DNA of 64,000 nucleotides. It comes from Rhizosphaericola mali (lineage in GTDB: Bacteria; Bacteroidota; Bacteroidia; Chitinophagales; Chitinophagaceae). Shown here in pieces: positions 45,586 to 54,334 of the stretch; the stretch's first letter is position 1; each line of letters opens with the position of its first letter. The DNA lies in assembly GCF_004337365.2 (NCBI RefSeq), contig NZ_CP044016.1, positions 3,224,001 to 3,288,000 on the forward strand, read 5' to 3'. A program made the translations under genes and the position numbers. The notes under the pieces were generated by a model. That model saw only the letters and a program-made list of their open reading frames with translations, was not told the origin of the DNA and did no database searches.

Positions 45586-47517
45586 ATGATAAAAGTCACT
45601 TTTCCTGATGGAGCAGTAAGAGAATACGAATCAGGAGTTTCAGCATTGGACATTGCCAAGTCAATCAGCGAGGGTTTAGCTCGCAAAGTATTGGCGGCAG
45701 AAGTAGATGGTAAAGTAATCGATTCTTTCCGTCCGTTGACGCAAGATGTACATCTTAAATTGTTGACGTGGGATGACAATGGAGGTAAATCTACGTTTTG
45801 GCATTCTTCTGCACACTTATTGGCAGAAGCGTTGGAAGCGTTGTATCCTGGAACAAAATTCGGTATCGGACCTGCGATCGAAAAAGGGTTTTATTATGAT
45901 ATAGACTTAGGTGATCGTCAACTTTCCGATAGTGATTTAGTCGCATTGGAAAAGAAGATGAAGGAATTGGCTTTGCAAAAAGAAGTCTATACACGTAAAG
46001 ATGTTTCCAAAGCGGATGCTATTGAATATTTCAAAGAAAAAGGAGATCAATACAAATTGGAATTGATTGACGGTCTAGAAGATGGTCATATCACATTCTA
46101 TACTCAAGGACATTTCACTGATTTATGTCGCGGACCTCATATCCCAAATACAGGTTTTATCAAAGCGATCAAATTAACCAACATCGCTGGTGCGTATTGG
46201 AGAGGCAACGAAAAAAATAAAATGCTTACGCGTATCTATGGTGTAACCTTCCCTTCTCAAAAAGAATTGGATGAATACGTTACTATGATCGAAGAAGCGA
46301 AAAAACGTGATCATCGTAAAATCGGTAAGGAATTAGAATTATTTACCTTTTCTGAAAAAGTCGGCCCCGGTTTACCTTTATGGTTACCAAAAGGAACTTT
46401 ATTGAGAAATAAATTGCAGGATTTCTTACAAAAAGAATTGATCGCAAGAGGTTACCAACCGGTAATGACTCCGCATATTGGTTCCAAACAATTATATGTT
46501 ACTTCTGGTCACTGGGCAAAATACGGACAAGATTCTTTCCGCCCAATTACGACACCTCAAGAGGGTGAAGAGTACATGTTAAAACCAATGAACTGTCCTC
46601 ACCATTGCGAAATATACAAATCATCTCCTCGTTCTTACAAGGATTTGCCTTTGCGTTTTTCAGAATTTGGCACCGTTTATCGTTATGAACAATCAGGTGA
46701 ATTGCACGGTTTGACTCGTGTTAGATCATTTACCCAAGATGATGCGCATATTTTCGTTACACCTGATCAAGTATTGGAAGAATTTGAAAGAAATATTGAC
46801 CTAGTAACTTTCGTATTCAAAGCTTTGAATTTTGAAAACTTTACAGCGCAAGTTTCCTTGAGAGATCCAAACAATAAAACGAAATATATCGGATCAGACG
46901 AGAATTGGGATATTGCTGAAAATGCGATTCGTGATGCGGCTAAAGCAAAAGGATTACCATTTATTGAAGAAGAAGGCGAAGCGGCATTCTACGGCCCTAA
47001 ATTGGACTTCATGGTAAAAGATGCCATCGGTCGTAGCTGGCAGCTTGGAACGATTCAAGTAGATTACAATTTACCTGAAAGATTCGAATTGGAATACGTG
47101 GATAGCGACAATACGAAAAAGCGTCCGGTAATGATCCACCGCGCACCATTTGGTTCTATCGAAAGATTTATCGCGGTATTATTGGAAAACTGTGCTGGTA
47201 ACTTACCATTATGGTTAGCTCCTATTCAGGTGGCGATTTTACCAATTTCTGATAAATTCAATGACTACGCCAAAGAGGTAGCTATCGCATTGAGACTTTT
47301 GGATATTACGGTAAATGTGGATGAAAGAAATGAAAAAATTGGTAGAAAAATCAGAGATACTGAGGTGAAAAAAGTCCCCTACATGTTGGTAATCGGAGAA
47401 AAAGAAGCCAATGAGAAAGCGGTTTCTATCAGAAGACATGGACAAGGAGATCTTGGAACACAGCCTCTAGATACATTTATTTCTAATATTACAAAAGAAA
47501 TTGCAGAAAAAAAGTAA
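45586..47517 (+). CDS. thrS: Threonyl-tRNA synthetase
   Basis: A class II synthetase of 643 residues. Domains in order: TGS (1-62, [17 protein letters not shown]), the editing domain with the [12 protein letters not shown] zinc motif, the catalytic core with the [13 protein letters not shown] cysteine and [18 protein letters not shown] motif 2, and the anticodon-binding C-terminus from about 540. The ATG at 45586 matches the family start; a longer frame from 45565 adds seven residues (MEHSAIN) and is less likely. infC follows after 64 nt with its own promoter box. Confidence 0.97.
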   Translation: MIKVTFPDGAVREYESGVSALDIAKSISEGLARKVLAAEVDGKVIDSFRPLTQDVHLKLLTWDDNGGKSTFWHSSAHLLAEALEALYPGTKFGIGPAIEKGFYYDIDLGDRQLSDSDLVALEKKMKELALQKEVYTRKDVSKADAIEYFKEKGDQYKLELIDGLEDGHITFYTQGHFTDLCRGPHIPNTGFIKAIKLTNIAGAYWRGNEKNKMLTRIYGVTFPSQKELDEYVTMIEEAKKRDHRKIGKELELFTFSEKVGPGLPLWLPKGTLLRNKLQDFLQKELIARGYQPVMTPHIGSKQLYVTSGHWAKYGQDSFRPITTPQEGEEYMLKPMNCPHHCEIYKSSPRSYKDLPLRFSEFGTVYRYEQSGELHGLTRVRSFTQDDAHIFVTPDQVLEEFERNIDLVTFVFKALNFENFTAQVSLRDPNNKTKYIGSDENWDIAENAIRDAAKAKGLPFIEEEGEAAFYGPKLDFMVKDAIGRSWQLGTIQVDYNLPERFELEYVDSDNTKKRPVMIHRAPFGSIERFIAVLLENCAGNLPLWLAPIQVAILPISDKFNDYAKEVAIALRLLDITVNVDERNEKIGRKIRDTEVKKVPYMLVIGEKEANEKAVSIRRHGQGDLGTQPLDTFISNITKEIAEKK

Positions 47518-47526
47518 TAGATAGTT

Positions 47527-47534
47527 TACTTTTG
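47527..47534 (+). promoter_or_regulatory. -7 promoter box of infC
   Basis: TACTTTTG, a perfect match located 10 nt after the thrS stop. The predicted leader is about 43 nt before the ATG at 47582, leaving room for translational autocontrol. Confidence 0.55.
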
Positions 47535-47581
47535 CATAATTATTGATTATATCATATTATTTTTGACCCAAAAAATAGTGA

Positions 47582-48220
47582 ATGGCGTTACCGAATAAAG
47601 GTAGATTTAACCCAAGATTTAAAAGAAATGAAGAACCTGAACATCGTATTAACGAAAGAATCAGAGTTCCAGAAGTAAGATTGGTAGGGGATAATGTCAC
47701 TGTGGGCGTTTATCCTATAGAAGAAGCAAGAAAAATTGCTAACGAACAAGAACTTGACTTAGTTGAAATTTCACCTAATGCAGCTCCTCCTGTTTGCCGT
47801 GTCGTTGAATATAAAAAATTCCTTTACGAAAAGAAACGTAAGGAAAAAGAAATGAAAGCGAATGCCAAACAAAGTGAAGTGAAAGAAATTCGTTTCACTC
47901 CTGGTACGGATGAGCATGATTTGGAATTTAAAATCAAACATGCCGAACGTTTCTTGAAAGAAGGCAATAAAGTAAAAGCTTACGTTCAATTTAGAGGTCG
48001 TGCGATCATGTTTAAGGATCGTGGCGAATTACTTCTTTTGAAATTTGCTGAGCGATTAAACGAAGTAGGCGCATTAGAAGGCATGCCTAAAATGGAAGGA
48101 AAGAGAATGTTGGTTATGTTTGCGCCAAAAGCATCCAAAAAAGGTGCAGAAGGTGGCAGCAGTAAACCAAAACCACAAGCTCCCGCAGCTCCAAAGCCTC
48201 AACAAGCTCCGAAAGATTAG
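47582..48220 (+). CDS. infC: Translation initiation factor IF-3
   Basis: A 212-residue IF-3 with both domains: an N-terminal domain (INERIRVPEVRLVGDNVTVG, DLVEISPNAAPPVCRVVEYK) and a C-terminal domain (KEIRFTPGTDEHDLEFKIKH, VKAYVQFRGRAIMFKDRG). It adds a Pro/Ala/Lys-rich tail (about 188-212) that is longer than in E. coli. The start is an ATG rather than the atypical AUU of enterobacteria. The usual downstream rpmI and rplT genes are absent; the transcript ends at a hairpin 20 nt after the stop. Confidence 0.97.
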   Translation: MALPNKGRFNPRFKRNEEPEHRINERIRVPEVRLVGDNVTVGVYPIEEARKIANEQELDLVEISPNAAPPVCRVVEYKKFLYEKKRKEKEMKANAKQSEVKEIRFTPGTDEHDLEFKIKHAERFLKEGNKVKAYVQFRGRAIMFKDRGELLLLKFAERLNEVGALEGMPKMEGKRMLVMFAPKASKKGAEGGSSKPKPQAPAAPKPQQAPKD

Positions 48221-48239
48221 TTTAAAAAATCTTCATAAA

Positions 48240-48276
48240 AAACGTCAAATGGTTAAATTACTGTTTGGCGTTTTTG
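48240..48276 (+). terminator. Terminator of infC
   Basis: AAACGTCAAA and TTTGGCGTTT pair with one G-T pair around a 14-nt loop, followed by TTT. It separates infC from the M42 peptidase gene. Confidence 0.75.
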
Positions 48277-48312
48277 CATTTACCCGTATCTTACTTTGTA
48301 TAAAAAATTCTC

Positions 48313-49428
48313 ATGGCAAAATCAAAGAAATTAAAAGAGACAAAAGAAATTTTAACGAAAGAATCTTTAGCATTTGTAAAAAAATATATTGACAACGCCT
48401 CTCCTACTGGCTTTGAATCTAGTGGACAAAAACTTTGGTTGGAATATATTCACCCCTATATTGATGAGCATATTGTGGATGCATATGGCTCAGTCGCAGC
48501 AATTATCAACCCCAAAGAAAAGTTTAAAGTGGTGATAGAAGCGCACGCAGATGAGATTAGTTGGTTTGTCAATTATGTAAATGATAGCGGTCTTATTTAT
48601 CTAAAAAGAAATGGCGGCGTAGATCATCAAATCGCCCCAGCCATGCGTGTCAATATTCATGGAAAAAAAGGTATTATAAAAGGTGTATTTGGCTGGCCTG
48701 CCATCCATACAAGACATGGTGGCACTGCATCCAAAGAACCAACTCCTCAAGTGGACAATTTATTCATTGATTGCGGAGCACGTAGCAAAAAAGAGGTGGA
48801 AGATTTGGGAATTCACGTGGGATCTGTCGTTACTTATCAAGATGGTTTTGACGAATTGGTCAATGGCAATTGGATCGGTCGTGCATTTGACAATAGAATT
48901 GGCGGTGTCATTATCGCAGAAGTGGCTCGTTTGCTTAAAGAAAATAAGAAAAAATTACCTTTCGCTTTATATATCGTCAATGCCGTACAAGAGGAAATCG
49001 GTTTGCGTGGAGCGGAAATGATGGCAAGAAGGATCAAACCCGACATCGCGATCGTTACTGATGTAACACATGATACACAGACGCCATTTATCAATAAAAA
49101 TGTGGAAGGCGATGTTGCTTGTGGCAAAGGACCAGCTTTAGCTTATGCTCCGGCTGTACAAACAAAATTGTTGCATTTTGTAGAAAATGTCGCTGAGAAA
49201 AACAAAATTCCGGTACAGATGCGCGCATTGAGCCGCAGCACGGGGACAGATACGGATAGTTTCGCTTATGCAAATGATGGTTGTCCATCCGTATTGATTT
49301 CCATGCCTTTGCGTTATATGCATACAACGGTGGAAATGATTAACAAAGCAGATGTAGAGGCTACGATTCAATTAATATACGAAACTTTATTGACCTTATC
49401 TCCTCAAACAGATTTGAAATATTTGTAA
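48313..49428 (+). CDS. M42-family metallo-aminopeptidase
   Basis: A 371-residue di-metal aminopeptidase/glutamyl-peptidase-like enzyme. Metal and catalytic residues are visible in order: HADEISWFV (His), FDNRIGGVI (Asp), the EEIGLRGAE glutamates, VTDVTHDTQTP (Asp) and the C-terminal YMHTTVEMI (His). M42 enzymes trim small peptides in the cytoplasm as large tetrahedral complexes; some homologues were described as cellulases. The N-terminus is unusually Lys-rich. It ends at a perfect hairpin terminator. Confidence 0.93.
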   Translation: MAKSKKLKETKEILTKESLAFVKKYIDNASPTGFESSGQKLWLEYIHPYIDEHIVDAYGSVAAIINPKEKFKVVIEAHADEISWFVNYVNDSGLIYLKRNGGVDHQIAPAMRVNIHGKKGIIKGVFGWPAIHTRHGGTASKEPTPQVDNLFIDCGARSKKEVEDLGIHVGSVVTYQDGFDELVNGNWIGRAFDNRIGGVIIAEVARLLKENKKKLPFALYIVNAVQEEIGLRGAEMMARRIKPDIAIVTDVTHDTQTPFINKNVEGDVACGKGPALAYAPAVQTKLLHFVENVAEKNKIPVQMRALSRSTGTDTDSFAYANDGCPSVLISMPLRYMHTTVEMINKADVEATIQLIYETLLTLSPQTDLKYL

Positions 49429-49430
49429 AT

Positions 49431-49456
49431 AAAAAGAGCGCTTTGGCGCTCTTTTT
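49431..49456. terminator. Bidirectional terminator overlapping the aroQ stop codon
   Basis: A perfect 11-bp stem (AAAAAGAGCGC / GCGCTCTTTTT) with loop TTTG. It begins 3 nt after the M42 peptidase stop, and its right arm reaches into the aroQ stop codon at 49455-49457. Confidence 0.92.
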
Positions 49457-49877
49457 ATTTACTCAAAAAATATTGAATAGCTAAATCATAGCCTTTTAAA
49501 CCCAGACCGACAATCGTACCGACTGCCACGGCAGAGATAAAAGAATGATGTCTAAATTCTTCTCTTGTATGAATATTGGAAATATGCACTTCTATCAATG
49601 GTGTCGTAATGGCTTTGATGGCATCCATTATCGCAATGGAAGTATGTGTGTATGCCGCAGGATTCAAGACGATACCATCATATTCAAAACCGATTCTTTG
49701 AATTTCATTGATCATTTCTCCCTCGATATTACTTTGAAAATAGGTAAGTTCGACTTTCGGAAATTTAGATTGTAATATTTGAAAATAGTCATGGAAACTT
49801 TGTTTGCCATACACTTCCGGTTCGCGTACACCCAACAAATTCAAATTAGGACCATTGATAATTGCGATTTTCTTCAT
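49455..49877 (-). CDS. aroQ: Type II 3-dehydroquinate dehydratase
   Basis: A 140-residue shikimate-pathway enzyme that converts 3-dehydroquinate to 3-dehydroshikimate. It starts with the diagnostic KKIAIINGPNLNLLGVREPEVYG (split here only by reading), containing the catalytic Arg and Tyr, and continues with GIVLNPAAYTHTSIAI and EVHISNIHTREEFRHHS (catalytic His). The length is typical. A perfect -7 box ends 5 nt before the ATG, predicting a leaderless mRNA. No other aro gene is nearby. Confidence 0.97.
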   Translation of the reverse strand: MKKIAIINGPNLNLLGVREPEVYGKQSFHDYFQILQSKFPKVELTYFQSNIEGEMINEIQRIGFEYDGIVLNPAAYTHTSIAIMDAIKAITTPLIEVHISNIHTREEFRHHSFISAVAVGTIVGLGLKGYDLAIQYFLSK

Positions 49878-49881
49878 GATT

Positions 49882-49889
49882 CAAAAATA
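49882..49889 (-). promoter_or_regulatory. -7 promoter box of aroQ
   Basis: TATTTTTG on the minus strand, a perfect match, ending 5 nt from the A of the aroQ ATG at 49877. Confidence 0.6.
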
Positions 49890-49909
49890 AGATAAAAGTA
49901 GCTAGCATA

Positions 49910-49941
49910 AAAAAGCTGAATTCAAATGAATTCAGCTTTTT
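49910..49941 (-). terminator. Terminator of carA
   Basis: AAAAAGCTGAATTC and GAATTCAGCTTTTT form a perfect 14-bp stem around AAAT, 4 nt beyond the carA stop on the minus strand. Confidence 0.92.
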
Positions 49942-49944
49942 TAA

Positions 49945-51048
49945 TTATTTATTTTCTTTTATCAAATTGATGAAATCATCAAATAGATAACGACTATCGT
50001 GAGGACCAGGAGTTGCTTCTGGATGATATTGTACAGAAAATGCAGGTCTATCTTTCAAACGAATACCTTCAACGCTATCATCATTCAAATTCAAATGCGT
50101 AATTTCTACATTTGGATTCTTTTTAACGCCGTCCGCATCGATACCGAATCCGTGGTTTTGCGTACTGATTTCACTTCTACCAGTAACCAAATTTTTCACC
50201 GGATGGTTCAATCCTCTGTGACCGTTGTGCATTTTGAAAGTAGGAATACCATTTGCCAAAGCCAATAATTGGTGACCAAGACAGATTCCAAATAATGGTT
50301 TCTTTTCTTTCAATATTTCTTTTACTGTTTCAATTGCATAAGGCATTGCTGATGGATCACCAGGACCATTAGAAATGAAATATCCGTCTGGAGCAAATTC
50401 TTTAATTTTTGACACTGGCGTATTTCCAGGAAAAACTTTCAAATACGCACCTCTATCGGACATGCATTTCAAGATATTTCTTTTGATACCGTAATCCAAT
50501 ACGGCAACCTTCAACGCCGCACCTGGGTCTCCATAAGAATATTCTTCTTTGGTAGAAACTTCTTTCGCTAAGTCCAAACCTTTCATGTCTGGAACCTTGC
50601 TCAATGTTTCTTTCAACGCATCAATGTCCGCAGTTTCAGAAGAAATAATACAGTTCATTGCACCTTTATTTCTTACGTGAATAACCAATGCTCTTGTATC
50701 AATACCTTCAATCGCAACAATATTATTGGTTTTCAAATAATCTTCCAAAGAACCATCTGCCAAAGGTCTAGAATATTTTTCTTCCAAACTTCTAGCGATC
50801 AACCCTTTAATTTTCACAGAATCACTTTCTACTTCCTCAGATTTCACACCATAATTGCCAATATGCACATTATTCATGATCAGCATTTGTCCATAATAAC
50901 TAGGGTCGGTAAAAACTTCCTGATAACCGGTCATACCCGTATTAAAACAAATCTCACCACCAACGGTGCCAATCTTCCCAAAAGATTTTCCATAAAATAC
51001 CGTGCCGTCAGCTAGTAAAAGGACAGCAGGTTGTTGTTGAATAGACAT
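49945..51048 (-). CDS. carA: Carbamoyl-phosphate synthase small (glutaminase) subunit
   Basis: A 367-residue glutamine amidotransferase subunit that supplies ammonia to CarB for pyrimidine and arginine synthesis. The N-terminal CPSase_sm_chain domain has GEICFNTGMTGYQEVFTDPSY; the class I glutaminase has GPGDPSAMPY, the nucleophile Cys in GICLGHQLLALA, and the catalytic His/Glu in VQYHPEATPGPHD. The length matches the family. carB, which often adjoins carA, is not in the window, and a terminator directly follows, so the subunits are encoded apart. Confidence 0.97.
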   Translation of the reverse strand: MSIQQQPAVLLLADGTVFYGKSFGKIGTVGGEICFNTGMTGYQEVFTDPSYYGQMLIMNNVHIGNYGVKSEEVESDSVKIKGLIARSLEEKYSRPLADGSLEDYLKTNNIVAIEGIDTRALVIHVRNKGAMNCIISSETADIDALKETLSKVPDMKGLDLAKEVSTKEEYSYGDPGAALKVAVLDYGIKRNILKCMSDRGAYLKVFPGNTPVSKIKEFAPDGYFISNGPGDPSAMPYAIETVKEILKEKKPLFGICLGHQLLALANGIPTFKMHNGHRGLNHPVKNLVTGRSEISTQNHGFGIDADGVKKNPNVEITHLNLNDDSVEGIRLKDRPAFSVQYHPEATPGPHDSRYLFDDFINLIKENK

Positions 51049-51205
51049 GGATTTAAAAAATTTTCGTTGTGCAAAAAAAATACATAATCATCACATTATC
51101 ACTATTAATTTATATTTTCTTAAAACATATATGATAATCAAAATCTTATGTATATGAAAATGCACCAATATAAATATTGGCGCATTACAATATGTTCAAA
51201 AAATA

Positions 51206-51577
51206 CTAACCTTTAACTACCTCACCAGTAATTGAAAGAATTACAGGTTGTTGTACATCTGCAAATTTTACAGTAACAGATTTAGTGAAATGACCTGCGG
51301 CAGCCGCATTATACGTAACTTTAATAGCAGCTTTTTTTCCAGGTAAAATTGGTTTTTTAGGATATTCAGGAGTGGTACATCCACAACTTGCCTGAGCCAT
51401 TTCAATAATTACAGGTTTGCTTGTTGTATTTGTAAATTCAAAGCTTGTAGATGCGGGTTGATTTAAAGTAACTTTACCAAAATCATGTTTTGATTCTTCA
51501 AATTTTACAGGAGACGTTTGTGCCATTGCTAAGAAAGCAGAGCAAACAAACAAAAACATTAAAATCGTCTTTTTCAT
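51206..51577 (-). CDS. DUF1573 exported protein (short copy)
   Basis: A 123-residue protein with a signal peptide (MKKTILMFLFVCSAFLAMAQ) and one DUF1573 immunoglobulin-like domain: HDFGKVTLNQPASTSFEFTN, then VIIEMAQASCGCTTPEYPK with the conserved SCGCT. The family is abundant in Bacteroidota and resembles ASH/SPD-2-Hydin beta folds; its function is unknown. A TTG at 51595 lies inside the promoter box, so the ATG at 51577 is the start. The related gene upstream ends 49 nt before this ATG. Confidence 0.9.
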   Translation of the reverse strand: MKKTILMFLFVCSAFLAMAQTSPVKFEESKHDFGKVTLNQPASTSFEFTNTTSKPVIIEMAQASCGCTTPEYPKKPILPGKKAAIKVTYNAAAAGHFTKSVTVKFADVQQPVILSITGEVVKG

Positions 51578-51592
51578 TTTTTTAATTTGTCT

Positions 51593-51600
51593 CAAAGTTA
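51593..51600 (-). promoter_or_regulatory. -7 promoter box of the short DUF1573 gene
   Basis: TAACTTTG on the minus strand, a perfect match, ending 16 nt before the ATG at 51577 and overlapping a TTG that could otherwise be taken as the start. Confidence 0.6.
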
Positions 51601-51625
51601 TTAAAAAAAATTATCTCTTTTATTG

Positions 51626-52120
51626 CTACATGTATTTTAACACTTCAACGCGCTGAATGGCAGAGGTCGAGCCTTCGTCCTCGTCGTTATCATCATTATT
51701 CACGCTTGTAGATGGTTTGAAATTCTTAATTCCATCTCCTTCAAATCGCAAAATTTTGACAATATCATTGTTAAATAACAAGGTTAGCGTTTTATTAAAT
51801 TTCCCCTCAGAATAACCATTAAACGCCACTTGAATTGAAAAGGTATCTCGAGGCGCGTATGGTCCTCTCTTCCAAGTCGGCACGGTACAACCGCAACTTA
51901 CTTGCACATTACTAAGCGTCAATGTATCTTTCCCAATATTCTGAATATGCACCGTATAACTTACGCCTTTCCCATATTGAATCTGTCCAAAATCATGGTC
52001 GTCATCATCTACTTCCACATAATTTTTGGCATCTTTCGGAGGTTGGATTTTATTCATTTGCGCATGAACATTTAATCCAACAAACGCACATATTACAAAT
52101 GATAATATCAACTTTATCAT
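51626..52120 (-). CDS. DUF1573 exported protein (long copy)
   Basis: A 164-residue exported protein: signal MIKLILSFVICAFVGLNVHAQ, then a DUF1573 domain with DDDHDFGQIQYGKGVSYTVH and SNVQVSCGCTVPTWKRGP. A C-terminal Asp/Asn/Ser-rich linker (about 140-155) distinguishes it from the short copy next to it. The frame opens at a TTG (52150), but the ATG at 52120 begins the signal peptide. The two DUF1573 genes are tandem on the minus strand and probably arose by duplication. The gene is divergent from the glycosyltransferase gene. Confidence 0.88.
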   Translation of the reverse strand: MIKLILSFVICAFVGLNVHAQMNKIQPPKDAKNYVEVDDDDHDFGQIQYGKGVSYTVHIQNIGKDTLTLSNVQVSCGCTVPTWKRGPYAPRDTFSIQVAFNGYSEGKFNKTLTLLFNNDIVKILRFEGDGIKNFKPSTSVNNDDNDEDEGSTSAIQRVEVLKYM

Positions 52121-52152
52121 ACTTAAAAATTTAATTTTACCGTCAACCAATT

Positions 52153-52160
52153 TATCTTTG
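52153..52160 (+). promoter_or_regulatory. -7 promoter box of the glycosyltransferase gene
   Basis: TATCTTTG, a perfect match, ends 5 nt before the ATG at 52165. No other Met lies near the N-terminus, so a leaderless mRNA is the simplest reading. Confidence 0.6.
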
Positions 52161-52164
52161 GCAA

Positions 52165-53196
52165 ATGAACCTGTTGTTAATTAAAGATAGTACAACTTCG
52201 ATAAATTTTGGTTTTCTAAAATATTTTTTAGACTTCTTAACGCATTATAGAAATTTCTCAGTAACAGAAATATCTAAAGACTCAATCGAATTTGATACAA
52301 ACAAATCTTATATTTTTTGGATAAATGCGCCTACAAATAAATTAGAAAAAGTTTGGTTTAACAAAGTCAAACTCAATAGTCTTATTGGCAAATATCATAT
52401 TGATCAAGTAATTGTAAATTCATTTGCATTTCCCATAAATACTGCTAAAAAGATAGCTTACTTTATTCAGGATAGAAAGCAAATTGAAATACCCATATTT
52501 CAAGAATATTTGAATAACAGTTCTTCTGAATGTATAGTGTATAGTGATCAACTAGCAAAACAGCTTCAAGATAAAAAACGCAATTGTAATTGCAAAATAC
52601 TATACCCATTATCAGAGACGAAAGCACTAAATTTAAGTTGGGATGAACAACAAACTATAAAAGAAAAATATTCCGAAGGAGAAGAATATTTCTTTGTAAA
52701 CTGTATCAACCAACCGCTAGAGAATACCCTACAAATACTAAAAGGATTTTCCATTTTAAAAAAATGGCAAAAGAGTAATATTAAGCTTTTGTTATTGGTA
52801 GACAATATCACAACTATTCAAAATTCATTAAGCAATTATAAATATCGCAATGACGTTCAGCTTGTCAATGCACCTGATAAATCTGAAATTTCCAAAATTA
52901 TAGGATCTGCATATTGTACCATCGATTTAAACAATTTGGATAGTGAATTGGCTTTTTTCAATAATTCTATTATTCAAGAAATACCATGTCTAATCACTCA
53001 AAATAGTACAGCCAATCAAACTATAGAAAATAAAACTTTTATAGTTGAAAAAATCGATGTAGATGAAATCGGTAAGGCTTTCATAACCATGTACAAAGCT
53101 GAATATTTGCGTGCTGAATATATGGAAAGCTATAAAACAATTACAGAAAATTGGCGAACAATTATTCAAAATCAAATCGACGACTTCCAACTATAA
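52165..53196 (+). CDS. Glycosyltransferase-like protein
   Basis: A 343-residue protein that looks like a GT-B glycosyltransferase of the GT4 type, though strongly diverged. The N-terminal half (MNLLLIKDSTTSINFGFLKY) is a Rossmann-like domain; the C-terminal half follows the GT1 pattern with EEYFFVNCINQPLENTLQIL, then FSILKKWQKSNIKLLLLVDN and VQLVNAPDKSEISKIIGSAY. The usual EX7E donor-site motif is degenerate, so activity is uncertain. It has no signal peptide. Its end overlaps the convergent DUF3810 gene by 6 bp. Confidence 0.65.
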   Translation: MNLLLIKDSTTSINFGFLKYFLDFLTHYRNFSVTEISKDSIEFDTNKSYIFWINAPTNKLEKVWFNKVKLNSLIGKYHIDQVIVNSFAFPINTAKKIAYFIQDRKQIEIPIFQEYLNNSSSECIVYSDQLAKQLQDKKRNCNCKILYPLSETKALNLSWDEQQTIKEKYSEGEEYFFVNCINQPLENTLQILKGFSILKKWQKSNIKLLLLVDNITTIQNSLSNYKYRNDVQLVNAPDKSEISKIIGSAYCTIDLNNLDSELAFFNNSIIQEIPCLITQNSTANQTIENKTFIVEKIDVDEIGKAFITMYKAEYLRAEYMESYKTITENWRTIIQNQIDDFQL

Positions 53197-54273
53197 TTGA
53201 TGATATTTATGTTTGTATCCAATCAATAACGAAACGACTTCATTATAGGTTTCTATACCTTGCGGTTGCTTGTTTGCTTTCAAATAGGCACCGTAAATCC
53301 AAGTAACTATCCGCTCCATTTTATTTCTATAAGGCAAATAAAATTTTCGACTTGCTATAAAATCGGATTTAACTAAAGTATCCAAACTCTTATAAATAGG
53401 AATCGCCTTTGTAGAATCTCTAATAAACAATTCATTGATAGCATATCTAAAAAGATCTGCATAAGTTGAATATCTAAATAACTTATTATTTGAATGTGAC
53501 GCCGCCAAATAACCCACAAAATTAGCCTCATCCTCCGTTGCATAGCCCAATTGATGCGCAATTTCATGACAGGTTATGTAAGGTAATTGATAATATGGCG
53601 TATGAGTGTTAACTTGAGCTTCACCTGTAAATGGATCCAAATACCCTGTAAATCCTAAATAATTTCCCAGTTCACTATAAATTGAGACTTTCACACAAGG
53701 CATAGTATATTTCAAAAAAGAATATTTCTCACTCAATATTTTGTACGAACTATCGGCTCCTTGAAATAAGACTTTATTATCGTTTCGATGAATAATCTGA
53801 GGTAATTGTTTACGGTAAAAATTAGCTTTTGAAGCAAGTTCTTTGGAGAGATCCTCTAATTCTATAGTGGAATAAGTGGGTTTATCCATTTTAAGTTGAT
53901 AACTGATACCTAGTCTTGAATAATTCAATCCCCAATTTAACAAAAAGAAAATGTATAATAATAGAATGGATTTCAACAATATGAACAATTTATACCGTAG
54001 CGTTTTCCAATCTCTTTTAAATAGATTTTTTATAAATAAAACAAATTGAAAAATGGAATATAGTATAACAATCGTATAAACAATATCACCAAAACTAAAT
54101 GGTAGAAATCCTAATAGAGCGCGCTCTACTATAGAAAAAACTTTATAGATACTAGAGGAATAAAAAAGCTCTATGGATTGCGAAAAAGACTCCCACAGAT
54201 TTAATATTACAATAATTAGTAATAATATACCAATATATTTTACTTTTCTTTTTGCAAAAAACATAGATGCCAT
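53191..54273 (-). CDS. DUF3810 membrane protein with HExxH motif
   Basis: A 360-residue protein with three N-terminal membrane helices (about 13-30, 55-78 and 92-115) and an extracytoplasmic domain bearing a zinc-peptidase-like HExxH (CHEIAHQLGYATEDEANFVGYLAA, given in full as its parts CHEIAHQLG and EDEANF). This is the DUF3810 pattern, found in Bacteroidota and Firmicutes; the third metal ligand is probably the Glu of EDEANF. The substrate is unknown. It is divergent from the TonB receptor gene across a 61-bp region with repeats. Confidence 0.88.
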   Translation of the reverse strand: MASMFFAKRKVKYIGILLLIIVILNLWESFSQSIELFYSSSIYKVFSIVERALLGFLPFSFGDIVYTIVILYSIFQFVLFIKNLFKRDWKTLRYKLFILLKSILLLYIFFLLNWGLNYSRLGISYQLKMDKPTYSTIELEDLSKELASKANFYRKQLPQIIHRNDNKVLFQGADSSYKILSEKYSFLKYTMPCVKVSIYSELGNYLGFTGYLDPFTGEAQVNTHTPYYQLPYITCHEIAHQLGYATEDEANFVGYLAASHSNNKLFRYSTYADLFRYAINELFIRDSTKAIPIYKSLDTLVKSDFIASRKFYLPYRNKMERIVTWIYGAYLKANKQPQGIETYNEVVSLLIGYKHKYHQL

Positions 54274-54294
54274 TTTTGGTTATCTTATTGCGCT

Positions 54295-54328
54295 AACGTA
54301 ACTTTAAAAGTATTACAAACGTAACGTT
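54295..54328. promoter_or_regulatory. AACGTAAC repeat/palindrome in the divergent promoter region
   Basis: AACGTAAC occurs at 54295-54302 and 54318-54325, 23 bp apart, and the second copy lies within the odd palindrome AACGTAACGTT (54318-54328). It lies between the DUF3810 and TonB receptor starts and is a plausible operator. Confidence 0.45.
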
Positions 54329-54334
54329 TTTTAC

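Noticed and set aside
48120-48392. Possible rpmI or other small ribosomal gene after infC
   Set aside because: The frame gives no L35-like sequence, crosses the infC terminator and overlaps both neighbours out of frame.
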